From: Paraburkholderia monticola
GTDB taxonomy: Bacteria > Pseudomonadota > Gammaproteobacteria > Burkholderiales > Burkholderiaceae
Direction of reading: 5' to 3'
Assembly (NCBI RefSeq): GCF_001580545.1
Contig: NZ_LRBG01000005.1
Location: forward strand, 62,001 to 126,000
DNA length: 64,000 nucleotides
Part shown: positions 63,467-64,000 of the stretch, piece by piece
Layout: every line of letters starts with the position of its first letter
Position numbering within the stretch: the first letter of the stretch is position 1
Translations under genes and position numbers: made by a program
Notes under the pieces: model-generated
The model's input: the letters and a program-made list of their open reading frames with translations, nothing else
Told to the model about the DNA's origin: nothing
Databases searched by the model: none

Positions 63467-64000
63467 ATGAGTATCGTCAATCTCTCCGCGTATCAATTCG
63501 CGACCATCGAAGACACCGCCGCGTGGCGCCCGCTCGTCACCGAGCGCTGCAATGCGCTCGGCCTGCGCGGCACCATCCTGCTCGCGCCCGAAGGTATCAA
63601 CCTGTTTACCGCCGGCACCCGCGAGAACACCGACGCGTTCATCGACTACATCCGCCACGATCCGCTGTTCGAAGGCAAGTTCGCGAACCTGCAGTTCAAG
63701 GAAAGCCTGTCGGATTCGCAGCCCTTCACGCGCATGCTGGTCAAGCTCAAGCGCGAAATCATCACGATGAAAAAGCCGGCAATCCGCCCCGAGCTCGGCC
63801 GCGCGCCGTTCGTCGACGCACCCACGCTGAAGAGCTGGCTCGACCGCGGTCATGATGACGAAGGCCGCCCCGTCGTGATGCTCGACACGCGCAACGCGTT
63901 CGAAGTCGATGTCGGCACATTCGAGAACGCACTCGACTATCGCATCACGAAATTCAGCGAGTTCCCCGAGGTGATCGAGAACAACCGTGCCGACCTCGAA
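63467..64000 (+). CDS. trhO: tRNA uridine(34) hydroxylase TrhO (rhodanese-domain), partial
   Basis: The first 178 codons are present; the gene runs off the window. It matches the UPF0176/YceA family: [15 protein letters not shown], the [11 protein letters not shown] motif (about 36-46) and the start of the rhodanese domain at [20 protein letters not shown] with Arg/Asn-Glu. The enzyme hydroxylates U34 in tRNA for cmo5U-type modification. The catalytic Cys is beyond the edge and cannot be checked. ATG 63467 gives the family N-terminus. Confidence 0.92.
   Translation, partial: MSIVNLSAYQFATIEDTAAWRPLVTERCNALGLRGTILLAPEGINLFTAGTRENTDAFIDYIRHDPLFEGKFANLQFKESLSDSQPFTRMLVKLKREIITMKKPAIRPELGRAPFVDAPTLKSWLDRGHDDEGRPVVMLDTRNAFEVDVGTFENALDYRITKFSEFPEVIENNRADLE

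Overview
The window is a GC-rich chromosomal segment whose gene order and protein sequences point to a beta-proteobacterium of the Burkholderia/Paraburkholderia group: a complete Kdp potassium system, the hemF-nadD-rsfS-rlmH-maf-rng cluster, lipopolysaccharide-core genes next to msbA, and dnaE, all with the strong G/C third-position bias of that group. No rRNA or tRNA gene and no CRISPR array is visible.

Layout. 1-4630: a TetR regulator, a LOG-family phosphoribohydrolase and a short-chain dehydrogenase, then an ArnT-like membrane glycosyltransferase. 4684-8975 (minus): an operon of a DUF4126 membrane protein, an FtsX/YbbP-type permease without its ATPase, a group II truncated haemoglobin and a DUF924 protein. 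9207-9606 (minus): a Gdx/SugE guanidinium exporter under a guanidine-II riboswitch. 9630-18137 (minus): kdpFABCDE, preceded by an extra 37-residue membrane micro-ORF. 18324-20602 (minus): quinone oxidoreductase, methylglyoxal synthase and an SDR lacking the usual catalytic pair. 20819-29462 (plus): upp, yebC, purD, hemF, nadD (apparently CTG-initiated), rsfS, rlmH, maf and rng.

The 3' end of rng is an integration hotspot. A 57-bp imperfect direct repeat that includes the last rng codons flanks 29433-33098. The element carries a broken tyrosine recombinase next to rng, a probable polymorphic-toxin/immunity pair, a membrane protein and a DUF2971 protein. Beyond the second repeat lies a remnant of another integrase, then a lipoprotein, a phage tail-fibre fragment and a tandemly duplicated two-gene module (35754-38797) in which a DUF2515-like protein is followed by a membrane-anchored, immunity-like protein. 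The second copy has lost the 5' two-thirds of its first gene, leaving an intact second gene. Short repeats link the toxin-like genes and the breakpoints. A separate AT-rich islet (42220-43290) holds a lysozyme-like gene overlapping a secreted partner. Together this looks like a store of orphan interbacterial toxin/immunity modules; no secretion-apparatus gene is in the window.

The rest is mostly core: a MerR regulator with a small partner gene, glyoxalase-fold proteins, an MscS channel, free-methionine-R-sulfoxide reductase, a molbindin, an NlpC/P60 lipoprotein, an MFS transporter with an internal 12-bp repeat, an EAL phosphodiesterase, rdgC, LPS glycosyltransferases and O-antigen ligase around msbA, dnaE, and the start of trhO, which runs off the right edge.
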